From DATKZS01 sp035527835 [NCBI: bacterium] (lineage in GTDB: Bacteria; RBG-13-61-14): 29,335 bases of DNA. Under the pieces are notes generated by a model. The model had not been told where the DNA came from. It saw only the letters and a list, made by a program, of their open reading frames with translations, and searched no databases. Made by a program: the position numbers and the translations under genes. Below, in pieces: positions 1-7,800 of this stretch (positions are counted from its first letter, which is position 1; each line of letters opens with the position of its first letter). The stretch is taken from the NCBI GenBank assembly GCA_035527835.1, contig DATKZS010000180.1:1-29335 (forward strand), given 5' to 3'.

Positions 1-310
1 GGGCCTTGGTGAAGGCGTGGATCAGCTCGCTCGGAAAATTGAACGGCACCAGGATGACCTTCTCGCCTCTTTTCCGGGCCCGCTTGGCCGCGAGCATCCA
101 TTCCGCGGCCATTTTCAGGAACTCGATGCTGGCGTCGCGGACGTGGGGGGCCATCAGGGCCTTGGCCGCGCTCCTGCCGTCCTCCGGCATGATCTTCAAA
201 GGGACCAGGAGCGGGCCGACCACTTTCAGGACCGGCCGGGGCAGGAGCTCGATGACCAGGAGTTGGGAGGAGAGCTTGTCGAAAAGTCCGGTGGGCATCT
301 TCATTTTCAT
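1..310 (-). CDS. 2-hydroxyacyl-CoA dehydratase family subunit, N-terminal part (cut by window edge)
   Basis: About 100 N-terminal residues are visible and the gene continues past base 1. Its ATG overlaps the stop of the upstream gene as ATGA, a typical sign of translational coupling. In-frame ATGs at 304 and 298 are alternative starts. The segment 'RGEKVILVPFNFPSELIHAF' resembles the early 'GkkV...fPxELihA' motif of the 2-hydroxyglutaryl-CoA dehydratase / benzoyl-CoA reductase subunit family (COG1775), whose two related subunits are normally encoded side by side. The full neighbour at 307-1428 belongs to that family. By family knowledge it would be half of an oxygen-sensitive iron-sulfur acyl-CoA dehydratase or reductase. 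The cluster Cys residues lie outside the window, so the subunit type cannot be told. Confidence 0.65.
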   Translation of the reverse strand, partial: MKMKMPTGLFDKLSSQLLVIELLPRPVLKVVGPLLVPLKIMPEDGRSAAKALMAPHVRDASIEFLKMAAEWMLAAKRARKRGEKVILVPFNFPSELIHAFTKA

Positions 311-1428
311 TTCGCGTCCCCGATCCGTTCCAGGAATGCCTGGACCCTGGTCCGGATCCTTCCCAGGTCCGCCCTGGCGCCGTACTCCTTTTCGAGCTGG
401 AGCACCGGCACCCCCTTCTTTTCCAGGGCCATGCGGAGCTGCACGTTGTCCACGCCGTGAATGTCGCAGAACTTGTTGTGCACCAGCACCACGCCGTCGG
501 CCCGGGCCCGCTCCACCGCGCTGAAGATGAAATCGCGCCGCTTATGGAACTCGTCGAACATGCGCGGGCAGATCTGATTTCCGAGGTACAAGCGGGCCAG
601 GTCCTCCTCCGGCGAGCCTTGTTGCGGAAGCTCCCGGGTCCAGAAGGCGCGCGAGCCGAAGCAGAGCATGTCGGTGACCACCAGGCCGCCCACGTCCTCG
701 ATCTCGCGCACGAAATCCACTTCATCGGTGGCGCTGCCGCCCAGGACCAGGCGGGCGCGGGGGGCCGGGACCTCATGCCCCTCCCGCTCGCGGATGATAC
801 GATCCAGCTCGGCCTCGAACACATCGGTGGTGCTGGCAGTGGCGGCGAGGAAGACTTCCAGGGCCTCCGCGCCGGTCAGTCCCGGCCGCTCCCGCTCCCG
901 GATGGAGTAGAGCCGGCGCAGCTTGCCCCGGATGCGTTCCTGCCGCTCGATCTCGGCCCGGACCGCGTCATCGTCCACCTCGGCGCCGATGAAGTCGCTC
1001 ATGGCCCGCCGCATCAGCTTGAGCTCGTCCACGAAAAACGCGAACGAGTCTTTGTCAACAATCTGGGGCACGCGCAGGTAATGGAAGAAGCCGAAGCCCT
1101 TGGCGTATTTCCAGTTCTCGATCATGCCGCGCAGGTGGTCGCAGCCGTTGGTCTCGATCATGCCGTCGAGGAAATCGTAGGAGCCGTCGAGCCCGAGCTG
1201 GAGGCAGGAGCGGCAGAAGCTGCAGTTGAAGCGGGAGAGGTGGGCGTCGGCGATCTCGGTCTGGGCCGACCCCAGCGCGCGCACCCGGTACGGCAGGACC
1301 CCCGCGGCGGCCACCAGCTCCACCGGCGTGGCGATGCAGGTGTAGCCCAGGACCTTGCCGCCGCCGGCCTTCCACTTCCTGACGTGGTCCGTCTCGAGCG
1401 CTCCCGAAAGTTTCCTGATCTCATCCAT
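307..1428 (-). CDS. 2-hydroxyacyl-CoA dehydratase (HgdB/BcrB-like) family subunit
   Basis: A 373-residue protein from the ATG at 1428, chosen because GAGG lies six bases upstream; an in-frame ATG at 1449 has no such site. Family hallmarks are the early 'GYTCIATPVELVAAAGVLPYR' region (Cys plus P-x-E-L), a Cys-rich 'NCSFCRSC' stretch, and a late 'NKFCDIHGVDNVQLRMALE' segment resembling the third conserved Cys region. In characterised relatives such Cys residues hold a [4Fe-4S] cluster that takes part in radical dehydration of 2-hydroxyacyl-CoA or in ring reduction of benzoyl-CoA. The next gene overlaps by 4 bp and encodes what looks like the partner subunit. The ATP-dependent activase these enzymes need is not in the window. 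Substrate cannot be assigned. Confidence 0.8.
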   Translation of the reverse strand: MDEIRKLSGALETDHVRKWKAGGGKVLGYTCIATPVELVAAAGVLPYRVRALGSAQTEIADAHLSRFNCSFCRSCLQLGLDGSYDFLDGMIETNGCDHLRGMIENWKYAKGFGFFHYLRVPQIVDKDSFAFFVDELKLMRRAMSDFIGAEVDDDAVRAEIERQERIRGKLRRLYSIRERERPGLTGAEALEVFLAATASTTDVFEAELDRIIREREGHEVPAPRARLVLGGSATDEVDFVREIEDVGGLVVTDMLCFGSRAFWTRELPQQGSPEEDLARLYLGNQICPRMFDEFHKRRDFIFSAVERARADGVVLVHNKFCDIHGVDNVQLRMALEKKGVPVLQLEKEYGARADLGRIRTRVQAFLERIGDAK

Positions 1429-1550
1429 GATGGCCCTCGATAATATCATGTTGTGGCCAGTACGCCAACATTATGGCGGAAAAAAATTCACACCGGCCCC
1501 CGGGACAAAGCTATTCTATTACCATCGGCCGCCTGGGGTTTGCAAGCGAC

Positions 1551-1580
1551 TTGTAAAAAAGGGGAACCGCCTTATATAAT
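1551..1580 (+). promoter_or_regulatory. Candidate sigma-70 promoter for the ABC export operon
   Basis: A TTGTAA -35-like box (1551-1556), an 18-bp spacer and an exact TATAAT -10 box (1575-1580) lie in the 309-bp divergent gap between the dehydratase genes and the ABC operon. The predicted start near 1588 gives a leader of about 150 nt that contains the dyad at 1681-1711. Apart from these two elements, I see nothing coding in the gap. Confidence 0.45.
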
Positions 1581-1680
1581 TATGGAACTTTGAAAGGGGC
1601 GATTGACTCATAATAGCCGAACCATTTTTGTTCGCCCTGACAAAGGACTGATTTTTTAATAAAAGTTGCCAAGACATATA

Positions 1681-1711
1681 TCGGGCACGGGCGGACCATG
1701 GTCCTGCCCGA
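1681..1711 (+). promoter_or_regulatory. Nested dyad in the leader of the ABC operon
   Basis: TCGGGCA (1681-1687) pairs with TGCCCGA (1705-1711). Between them GGACC AT GGTCC forms a perfect 12-nt palindrome, with an unpaired CGGGC on the left side. The structure ends 26 bases before the ATG at 1738, close to the AGAGGA ribosome-binding site. It could be a regulator operator or an RNA hairpin affecting translation. No T-tract follows, so it does not look like a terminator. Confidence 0.35.
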
Positions 1712-1737
1712 AATCCAGCTATTTCAGAGGAACCGTC

Positions 1738-2676
1738 ATGATTCAAGTCGAAGGCATCAGTAAAAATTTCGGGATGGTCACGGCCGTCAGCAAGGTTAGC
1801 TTTGAGATCGCCAAGGGCGAGGTGGTCGGTTTCCTGGGCCCGAACGGCGCGGGCAAGACCACGATGATGCGCATCCTGACCGGGTACATGCCGGCGGACG
1901 AGGGCACGGCCAAGGTCGCGGGCCACGACGTGTTCGAGGAATCCATGCGGGTCCGCGAGAGCCTGGGCTATCTCCCGGAGAACGCGCCCCTGTACCTCGA
2001 CATGAGGGTGGACGGCTTCCTCGACTACGTGGCCTCCATCCGCGGCATCAAGGGCCAGAAAAAGGCCGACGCCATCAAAAAGATGATCGCGGTCTGCGGA
2101 CTCGGGGGCGTGATCAAGAAGCAGATCGGCGAGCTGTCCAAGGGCTACAAGCAGAGGGTCGGCCTGGCCCAGGCCATGATCCACAACCCCGACATCCTGG
2201 TCCTCGATGAGCCGACCTCCGGCCTCGACCCCAACCAGATCCGCGAGATCCGGGCGCTGATGAAGGAGCTCGGACGCGAGAAGACCGTCATCCTCTCCAC
2301 CCACATCCTGCCCGAGGTCGAGGCCACCTGCGGCCGGGTGATCATCATTGACAAGGGAAGAGTGGTGGCCGACGGCACCATCGAGGCCGTGACCAAGAAG
2401 AGCCGGGGCGGTAACGTCCACGTAATCATGGTCCGCGGCGACAAGGACAGGATCGAGTCGGGCCTCAAGACCATCCCGGACGTGGTCTCCTTCCAGGCCG
2501 TGGGACAGGAGGGGAGCCTGTGGCGCTACGAGATCGTCGGCCGGGAGGGCGTGCACCTGGGAGAGCAGATCTTCCGCATGGCCGCCGATTCCGGAATATC
2601 GCTCGCCGAGCTCAGGCGCGAGAAAACCTCGCTGGAGTCCGTGTTCCAGCAGATGACCGAGGGAGAGAAGGAGTAG
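1738..2676 (+). CDS. ABC transporter ATP-binding protein, GldA/NosF-like
   Basis: A 312-residue ATPase. Walker A GPNGAGKT is at residues 34-41, the signature LSKGY at 133-137, Walker B ILVLDE at 153-158 with catalytic Glu158, and the switch His lies in 'LSTHIL'. The region after about residue 220 is the C-terminal extension common in ABC-2 export ATPases. The start at 1738 is favoured by AGAGGA seven bases upstream and by the canonical 'MIQVEGISKNFG' N-terminus; an in-frame ATG at 1666 would add 24 unlikely residues. It is followed by a matching permease, a GldG-like protein and a DUF4340 protein, so it should energise that membrane complex. The substrate is unknown. Its stop codon lies inside a palindromic repeat (2673-2748). 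Confidence 0.93.
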   Translation: MIQVEGISKNFGMVTAVSKVSFEIAKGEVVGFLGPNGAGKTTMMRILTGYMPADEGTAKVAGHDVFEESMRVRESLGYLPENAPLYLDMRVDGFLDYVASIRGIKGQKKADAIKKMIAVCGLGGVIKKQIGELSKGYKQRVGLAQAMIHNPDILVLDEPTSGLDPNQIREIRALMKELGREKTVILSTHILPEVEATCGRVIIIDKGRVVADGTIEAVTKKSRGGNVHVIMVRGDKDRIESGLKTIPDVVSFQAVGQEGSLWRYEIVGREGVHLGEQIFRMAADSGISLAELRREKTSLESVFQQMTEGEKE

Positions 2677-2748
2677 GTAGCAGATAGTAGGTAGTAGGCA
2701 TGGTAAACAGCGATTCCTCCGATCTACTACCTACTATCTACTATCTAC
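2673..2748. repeat. Intergenic palindrome, family A (7-nt GTAGGTA units)
   Basis: The left arm (2673-2697) and right arm (2724-2748) match as inverted repeats at 23 of 25 positions. Each arm is made of imperfect 7-nt units such as GTAGGTA and GTAGATA. The left arm supplies the TAG stop codon (2674-2676) of the ABC ATPase. The palindrome separates the ATPase from its permease, whose own ribosome-binding site (AAGGAGGG) follows just after it. Confidence 0.85.
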
Positions 2749-2773
2749 TTTCCGTATCAAGGAGGGAGTCGTG

Positions 2774-3496
2774 ATGGACCGGGTATGGGCGATCTTTAAA
2801 AAGGAGTTCACGGGCTATTTCAATTCGCTCATGGCCTATTTTTTCCTGGTGGTGTTCCTGACCGCGATCAACGTCCTGTTCATGTGGGTGATGTTCTTCC
2901 GGAGCCGGACGCCGGCGATGGGCGAGTACTTCGAGCTCGCGATCATCGGGTTCTGGCTGTTCATCCCGGCCATCACCATGCGGATGTGGGCGGAGGAGAA
3001 GAAGCTCGGGACCCTGGAGCTGTTGATGACCTTGCCCGTGCGCGACGGCGAGGCGGTGGCGGGAAAGTTCCTGGCCAGCCTGGCCTTCCTGGCGCTCACC
3101 CTGCTCCTGTCCTTGCTCACCATCCCCACCGCGCTGGCCTACGTGGGCAGCCCCGACTGGGGGCCCATCATCGGCGGTTACGCCGGGCTCTTCCTGTTGG
3201 GCGCGAGCTTCATCGCCGTGGGCCTCGCCATCTCCAGCATGACCGAGAACCAGTTCATCGCCTTCCTCTTAACCAGCATCATCTGCCTGGCGCTTTTGGG
3301 GATCGCGGAGCTTTTCCAGCTCGTGCCCCTGCCCGGGTTCGTGCTCAGCCTGGTCACGTACCTGGACGCGGGCTCGCACTTCGACAGCATCGGCCGCGGC
3401 GTGATTGACTCCCGCGACGTGGTCTATTACCTCTCGGTCATCGGCTTTTTCCTGTTTTTGAATTACCGCGCGGTCACGAGCCGCAGGTGGAAGTAA
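2774..3496 (+). CDS. ABC-2 type permease, GldF-like
   Basis: A 240-residue integral membrane protein with about six hydrophobic helices, starting with a cytosolic 'VWAIFKKEFTGYFNS' segment typical of ABC-2 permeases (residue 10 onward is membrane: MAYFFLVVFLTAINVLFM). The motif 'EEKKLGTLELLMTLPV' after the second helix is the usual coupling region, and the 'LPV' ending is characteristic of the GldF / multidrug export permease group. The ATG at 2774 is preferred over the GTG immediately before it because AAGGAGGG lies seven bases upstream. It sits between its ATPase and the GldG-like subunit, so it should form the transmembrane channel of the exporter. Confidence 0.9.
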   Translation: MDRVWAIFKKEFTGYFNSLMAYFFLVVFLTAINVLFMWVMFFRSRTPAMGEYFELAIIGFWLFIPAITMRMWAEEKKLGTLELLMTLPVRDGEAVAGKFLASLAFLALTLLLSLLTIPTALAYVGSPDWGPIIGGYAGLFLLGASFIAVGLAISSMTENQFIAFLLTSIICLALLGIAELFQLVPLPGFVLSLVTYLDAGSHFDSIGRGVIDSRDVVYYLSVIGFFLFLNYRAVTSRRWK

Positions 3497-3509
3497 GAAA
3501 GGAGCGGTC

Positions 3510-5153
3510 ATGGCCACGGACAAGAAACTGTCGTACAGCATGGGGTCGTGGGCACTGCTCGCGGCGGCCGTCGGCATCATCTTCATCGTGAACTTCTTCT
3601 CGGACCGGGCCTTCACCCGGCTGGACCTGACCCGGGGCGAACAGTTCACCCTGAGCCAGTCCAGCAAGGACACGCTGGCCAAGCTGCCCGACATCGTCAC
3701 CATCAAGGCCTATTACAGCTCGAACATCCCCAGCCCCATCAACCAGTGGACCCAGGAAGTGAAGGACCTGCTCCGCGAGTACCAGGCCTACGGCAAGGGC
3801 AAGGTCAAGCTCGAGATCGTTGACCCGGCCGGCGACCCCGCCGCCCAGGAAGAGGCCGGCAAGCTCAACATCAACCCGGTCGAGCTGCCGGTCGTGAGCA
3901 TGGACCAGCAGACCAGACTGAAAATCTACGCCTCCATCCACATCCAGTACCTCGACAAGTCAGAGACCATTCCCAACGTGGTCAACACCGACACCCTGGA
4001 ATACGACCTTACCTCCGTCATCAACCGCCTCACCTCCGACAAGTCAACCGCCATCGGGCTGCTCAACCTGGACAAGGAGCGCAAGCTGCGCGACGAGTTC
4101 CAGCCCCTGATCGAGGCCCTGGAAAAAGAGTTCAAGGTGGAGGACGTGGAGCTCACGGACAACAAACCGATAGACAACCAGGCCATCAGCGTGCTCCTGG
4201 TGCTGAACCCGTTCCGCATCTCCGGGCGCGCCCTCTTCGAAATTGACCAGTACATCATGCGCGGCGGGCAGGTCATGTTCCTCACCGACGGCGCGCAGGT
4301 CTTCCTCCAGCCCGGACAGTTCGGCGCGCCCATGCCCTTCTACGCCATGGCCATGAACGAGCAGTACGACCAGCTCGGGCCCATGCTGCAAAGCTACGGG
4401 GTCAAGCGCAACTACGACCTGGTCATGGACAATCAGCATGCCAATTATCCGATCCTCGGGCCGCTCGGCACGCCCTACCCTCTCTTCCCCCTGATTGACA
4501 TGACCAAGGGCCAGGTCGAGCACCAGATCACCCGCGGACTCGACCACCTCATCTTCACCTGGGCCAGCTCGCTGGACGTGCAGAACCTGCCCGAGACCGT
4601 CAAGGCCGTCAAGCTGGTCGTGACCTCACCCGAAGCCTGGGTCCAGGCCGGCCAGCAACTCGTGGTGGACCCCTCGCAGAAGCCCACGCCGCCGATGCCC
4701 TTCCCCGGGATGGGACCGGGCGAGCGGACCCTGGCCGTGCTCCTCTCCGGCCAATTCAAGAGCTACTTCGCGGGCAAGCCCTTGCCCGCCGTCGAGGCCG
4801 GAGACACCGCCGCGCCCGAGCCGGCCGAGCGCAAGGACGAGAGCCCGGACACCAACATCCTGGTCACCGGCTGCTCCCGCTTCGTCTCCGCGCAAAACCC
4901 GCTGCGCTCCGAGCAGTCCTTAAGCTTCATCGTCTCCGCCGCGGAATGGATGACCGGCGGATCGCGCCTCTCCGACATCCGCAACCGCAAGGCCGAGCTT
5001 AAGCCCGCGAACCTGGACTCGATCGCCAAGTTAGTCGTGGTCCTCGGAGTCGCACCCTTTCTGGCCCCCCTCGGAATCATCATCTTCGGGGTGGCACGAT
5101 TTACGATCAAGCGCTCCCAGCGCAAAAAATTTCTGGAGAGTGTGGAGCCATGA
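3510..5153 (+). CDS. GldG-like ABC-associated membrane-anchored protein
   Basis: A 547-residue protein with a membrane helix near residues 13-31, a large extracytoplasmic body and a second membrane helix near the C-terminus (about 515-537), followed by a basic tail. The segment after the first helix, 'NFFSDRAFTRLDLTRGEQFTLSQSSKDTLAKL', is the hallmark of the GldG / DUF4350 family found next to ABC-2 permeases. In Flavobacterium, GldA, GldF and GldG are needed for gliding; in most other bacteria the role is unknown. The start has GGAG six bases upstream. The gene begins 13 bases after the permease and overlaps the next gene by 4 bp (ATGA), so all are probably co-translated. A role as periplasmic partner of the exporter is inferred. 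Confidence 0.88.
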   Translation: MATDKKLSYSMGSWALLAAAVGIIFIVNFFSDRAFTRLDLTRGEQFTLSQSSKDTLAKLPDIVTIKAYYSSNIPSPINQWTQEVKDLLREYQAYGKGKVKLEIVDPAGDPAAQEEAGKLNINPVELPVVSMDQQTRLKIYASIHIQYLDKSETIPNVVNTDTLEYDLTSVINRLTSDKSTAIGLLNLDKERKLRDEFQPLIEALEKEFKVEDVELTDNKPIDNQAISVLLVLNPFRISGRALFEIDQYIMRGGQVMFLTDGAQVFLQPGQFGAPMPFYAMAMNEQYDQLGPMLQSYGVKRNYDLVMDNQHANYPILGPLGTPYPLFPLIDMTKGQVEHQITRGLDHLIFTWASSLDVQNLPETVKAVKLVVTSPEAWVQAGQQLVVDPSQKPTPPMPFPGMGPGERTLAVLLSGQFKSYFAGKPLPAVEAGDTAAPEPAERKDESPDTNILVTGCSRFVSAQNPLRSEQSLSFIVSAAEWMTGGSRLSDIRNRKAELKPANLDSIAKLVVVLGVAPFLAPLGIIIFGVARFTIKRSQRKKFLESVEP

Positions 5154-6244
5154 AACCGAAACAGACCATGATCCTGCTGGCCGTCGTGGCCGCGGTCATC
5201 GCGGGCATCGCGGCCTATCAGTACGTGCTGGTGCCCCGTGAGAAGGCCAAGCATCAGGAGGAGGCGCTGCTCTTTCCCGGCTTCGACCCGGCCAAGGCCG
5301 CCGGCATCGAGATCAAGCGCGGCGACACCGTCTCCGCCCTCTCCCGGCCGGCCTCCGGCGACACCGCCTGGGTCGTCGTGAGCCAGGGCAACTACCCCGC
5401 GGACCCCGAAGCCGTGAAAAACGCGCTTGACATGCTCAAGGGACTCAAAGAGACCACGCCCGCCTCCGAGGAGAAGCAGAGCTTTGAGCGCCTCGGCGTG
5501 GATGAAAAGGGGCTGCGCGTCACGGTCAAGGCCGGCGAATCCGTGATCGCCGACCTGATCGTGGGCAAGCAGGGATCGAGCTGGGGCACCAACTTCGTGC
5601 GCAAGCCCGACGCCGATAACACCTGCCTCGTCTATGAGAACCTCGCCGGCGCCTTTGATAAAAAAGGGACCGGATGGCGGGACAAGAAAATCTTCGCGGC
5701 CAACGCCGACGACATCACCGGGATCAAGCTGACCAAAACGACGGGTCCCGCCGCCGGGACCACGGCCCAGCCCGTGACGGAGACCATGGTGCTGAGCAAG
5801 GACAAAGCCACCGGCGACTGGGGCCTGGTCACGCACGGCGACTCCGTGGAACCGCTCGACCAGGACAAGGTCGCCGCCGTGGCCCGTAACCTGGCCGCGC
5901 TCTCCGTGGCCGAGTTCGAGAAGCTGTCGCCCGCCGACGCCGGACTCGATAACCCGGCGATGAAGGCCGAGTTCACCATGACCAGCGGCAAGACCTATAC
6001 CCTGCTCGCGGGCAAGAAGCAGGAATCAAAGTACTACGTGAAACGGCCCGACCGCGACGCGGTCATGTCGGTCTATCAATACAACGTCACCAACATCTTC
6101 AAGGACGCCGACGCGCTCAAGCCCCTGCCGGGGGGAGCAGCGCCGCCGCCCGAATTCGACATGAGCAACATGCTGCCCGCGCCGCCGCTCGGTCAGCCCG
6201 GCCCCGGGGGAATGCCTGCCCCGGCCGAGGGCCTGACCCCTTAG
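5150..6244 (+). CDS. DUF4340 domain-containing protein
   Basis: A 364-residue protein with an N-terminal membrane anchor (residues about 8-27) and an extracytoplasmic body containing duplicated beta-rich segments, as in DUF4340 ('W.VV..G.YPADPEAVKNALDMLKGLK' and 'LVTHGDSVEPLDQDKVAAVARNLAAL' are the repeated motifs). The C-terminus is rich in Pro, Gly and Ala. DUF4340 proteins regularly follow GldG-like genes, and here the start overlaps the GldG-like stop as ATGA. It is the last gene of the four-gene export operon, which ends at the hairpin at 6271-6300. Function is unknown; an accessory role to the exporter is inferred from position. Confidence 0.85.
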   Translation: MKPKQTMILLAVVAAVIAGIAAYQYVLVPREKAKHQEEALLFPGFDPAKAAGIEIKRGDTVSALSRPASGDTAWVVVSQGNYPADPEAVKNALDMLKGLKETTPASEEKQSFERLGVDEKGLRVTVKAGESVIADLIVGKQGSSWGTNFVRKPDADNTCLVYENLAGAFDKKGTGWRDKKIFAANADDITGIKLTKTTGPAAGTTAQPVTETMVLSKDKATGDWGLVTHGDSVEPLDQDKVAAVARNLAALSVAEFEKLSPADAGLDNPAMKAEFTMTSGKTYTLLAGKKQESKYYVKRPDRDAVMSVYQYNVTNIFKDADALKPLPGGAAPPPEFDMSNMLPAPPLGQPGPGGMPAPAEGLTP

Positions 6245-6270
6245 TCGGCGCGGCAATAATACATAATTAG

Positions 6271-6318
6271 GTCAGGGGCGCGGCCATCCGCGCCCCTGAC
6301 TGTTTCAGTAATTTTTTT
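6271..6318 (+). terminator. Terminator after the ABC export operon
   Basis: GTCAGGGGCGCGG and its exact reverse complement form a 13-bp stem with a CCAT loop (6271-6300). A T-rich stretch follows, with seven consecutive T at 6312-6318. The tract is about 11 bases from the stem, further than in a classic intrinsic terminator. The very stable stem placed 26 bases after the last stop codon of the operon still makes termination the best reading. Confidence 0.65.
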
Positions 6319-6319
6319 C

Positions 6320-6400
6320 AAGCGCAAAGGCGCAAAGGGCGCAAAGAAAAAGGAACGGACATTATTTTATTTCCTTTGCGCTCTTTGCGCCTTTGCGCTT
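6320..6400. repeat. Intergenic palindrome, family B (9-nt GCGCAAAGG units)
   Basis: Arms at 6320-6346 and 6374-6400 are inverted repeats matching at 26 of 27 positions. Each arm is three copies of a unit like GCGCAAAGG. The loop of 27 nt is AT-rich. It sits directly after the terminator of the ABC operon and 66 bases before the next gene. Confidence 0.9.
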
Positions 6401-6466
6401 ATCATCATCTTCCATTACATTATCCTGACCCGGCCGAGGCAGGGGAAAAAGCAGGGGAGGAACAAG

Positions 6467-7324
6467 ATGGAGATCAAGACCTTCGGAGTCGCGGGCGCGG
6501 GCCAGATGGGGAACGGCATCGCCCAGGTCGCGGCGCAGGCCGGCCTTTCCGTGGTCATGAGCGACGTCTCGATGGCGCTCGCGGACAAGGGCAAGGACCA
6601 GATCGCGAAGAACCTGGACCGCCAGGTGAAGAAGGAGAAGATCACGGAGGCGGACAAGGCCGCCATCCTGGCGCGCGTCAAGACTGCCGACTCGCCCCAG
6701 GCCCTGTCCGCCGCCGAATTCGTGGTGGAGGCCGCCACCGAGAACGAGGCGCTCAAGAAAAAAATGTTCGTTGAGCTCGATCAAGCCTGCCGGCCCGGCG
6801 TCATCCTCGCCACCAACACCTCGTCCATCTCCATCACCAAGATCGCCGCCGCCACCAAAAGGCCGGGGCTGGTCATCGGCATGCACTTCATGAACCCGGT
6901 CCCGGTCATGCGGCTCGTCGAGATCATCGTCGGCATCGCCACCTCCCGAGATACTTTCCAGGCTACCCGGGACCTTAGCATCAAGCTCGGCAAGACCCCC
7001 GTCGAGGCCAACGACTATCCCGGCTTCATCAGCAACCGCGTGCTCATGCCCATGATCAACGAGGCCGTGTACTGCCTCATGGAGGGAGTGGGAACCGCCG
7101 AGGCCATTGACCAGGTGATGAAACTCGGAATGAACCACCCCATGGGGCCGCTCACCCTGGCCGACCTCATCGGACTCGACACCTGTCTCGCCATCCTCAA
7201 CGTGCTGCACCAGGGCCTGGGCGATCCCAAGTACCGGCCCTGCCCCCTGCTCAAAAAATACGTGGACGCCGGATGGCTGGGAAGAAAAAGCGGCAAGGGG
7301 TTCTACGATTACTCCGAGAAGTGA
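6467..7324 (+). CDS. hbd: 3-hydroxybutyryl-CoA / 3-hydroxyacyl-CoA dehydrogenase
   Basis: A 285-residue soluble enzyme of the usual stand-alone length. The NAD-binding Rossmann motif GAGQMG is at residues 10-15. Other family marks are 'ATEN', 'SSISI', '[17 protein letters not shown]' containing the catalytic His, '[15 protein letters not shown]', and the C-terminal '[18 protein letters not shown]' with '[11 protein letters not shown]'. It interconverts (S)-3-hydroxyacyl-CoA and 3-oxoacyl-CoA with NAD(P), as in beta-oxidation or butyrate formation. GGGGAGG precedes the ATG. No thiolase or crotonase is adjacent, so its pathway partners must be elsewhere; the 2-hydroxyacyl-CoA dehydratase genes at the left edge are the only other acyl-CoA genes here. 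Confidence 0.93.
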   Translation: MEIKTFGVAGAGQMGNGIAQVAAQAGLSVVMSDVSMALADKGKDQIAKNLDRQVKKEKITEADKAAILARVKTADSPQALSAAEFVVEAATENEALKKKMFVELDQACRPGVILATNTSSISITKIAAATKRPGLVIGMHFMNPVPVMRLVEIIVGIATSRDTFQATRDLSIKLGKTPVEANDYPGFISNRVLMPMINEAVYCLMEGVGTAEAIDQVMKLGMNHPMGPLTLADLIGLDTCLAILNVLHQGLGDPKYRPCPLLKKYVDAGWLGRKSGKGFYDYSEK

Positions 7325-7336
7325 AAAGTTTTATTT

Positions 7337-7417
7337 TCGCACCGAGGCACGGAGCACACGGAGTTTAAGACCAAGAATAATTATTCTTTTCTCTGTGTCC
7401 TCTGCGCCTCTGTGCGA
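7337..7417. repeat. Intergenic palindrome, family C (9-nt GCACAGAGG units)
   Basis: Arms at 7337-7363 and 7391-7417 are inverted repeats matching at 22 of 27 positions, the most diverged pair in the window. Units resemble GCACAGAGG / CGCAGAGGA. The 27-nt loop is AT-rich. It begins 12 bases after the dehydrogenase stop codon. Confidence 0.82.
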
Positions 7418-7452
7418 ACCAATGTGTTTCAACACCACAACCGGCGCCGGAA

Positions 7453-7695
7453 ATGGTTAACTATCAGGAATGGAAAACCGAGCGGGACAACTGGCGCCGG
7501 CTCAAAACAGAGGTTGACTCTTTAAGCCGCGACATGGTGGAGGGAAAGATCGCGGACCAGGACGAGTTGCGGGCACGCATCGAATCCGCCCGGGAGCTGT
7601 GCCGAAAACTCTTCCCGGACCGGACCGCGCTCTTCGAGATGATCTACCCGGGCCGTTTTATGAGACAGTGGGATGAGTTCAGGCGGGAACAATGA
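7453..7695 (+). CDS. Small charged hypothetical protein
   Basis: An 80-residue ORF rich in Arg, Glu and Asp with a helical look ('ERDNWRRLKTEVDSLSRDMVEGKI'), ending in 'MIYPGRFMRQWDEFRREQ'. No signal peptide, membrane segment or known domain is visible. There is no convincing ribosome-binding site before the ATG. GC-rich third positions and a composition unlike the shadow frames argue that it is real. It stands alone between palindrome C and the chemosensory operon. I do not recognise a family. Confidence 0.5.
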   Translation: MVNYQEWKTERDNWRRLKTEVDSLSRDMVEGKIADQDELRARIESARELCRKLFPDRTALFEMIYPGRFMRQWDEFRREQ

Positions 7696-7753
7696 TCCGC
7701 GGGGGGCGTTCAGGGACCGGGCCCGGGCCTTGGCGCGCCACGAATTCCCCCGA

Positions 7754-7782
7754 TTGTTTTTCGGCCTTCCCTGTTATATATC
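7754..7782 (+). promoter_or_regulatory. Possible promoter of the chemosensory operon
   Basis: TTGTTT (7754-7759), a 17-bp spacer and TATATC (7777-7782) lie just upstream of the cheR start at 7801. The predicted transcription start would leave a leader of only about 12 nt, in line with the lack of a clear ribosome-binding site there. The boxes match the consensus only moderately. Confidence 0.3.
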
Positions 7783-7800
7783 TAATACATAGGTCTTATC

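Noticed and set aside
1516-1545. Minus-strand promoter for the dehydratase genes (TTGCAA-18-TAATAG)
   Set aside because: Only about half of the consensus positions match, which is expected by chance in an AT-rich gap.
1519-2556. A 345-codon minus-strand frame antisense to the ABC ATPase
   Set aside because: Low-complexity Asp/His/Leu/Gly-rich translation without a domain, opposite a canonical ATPase.
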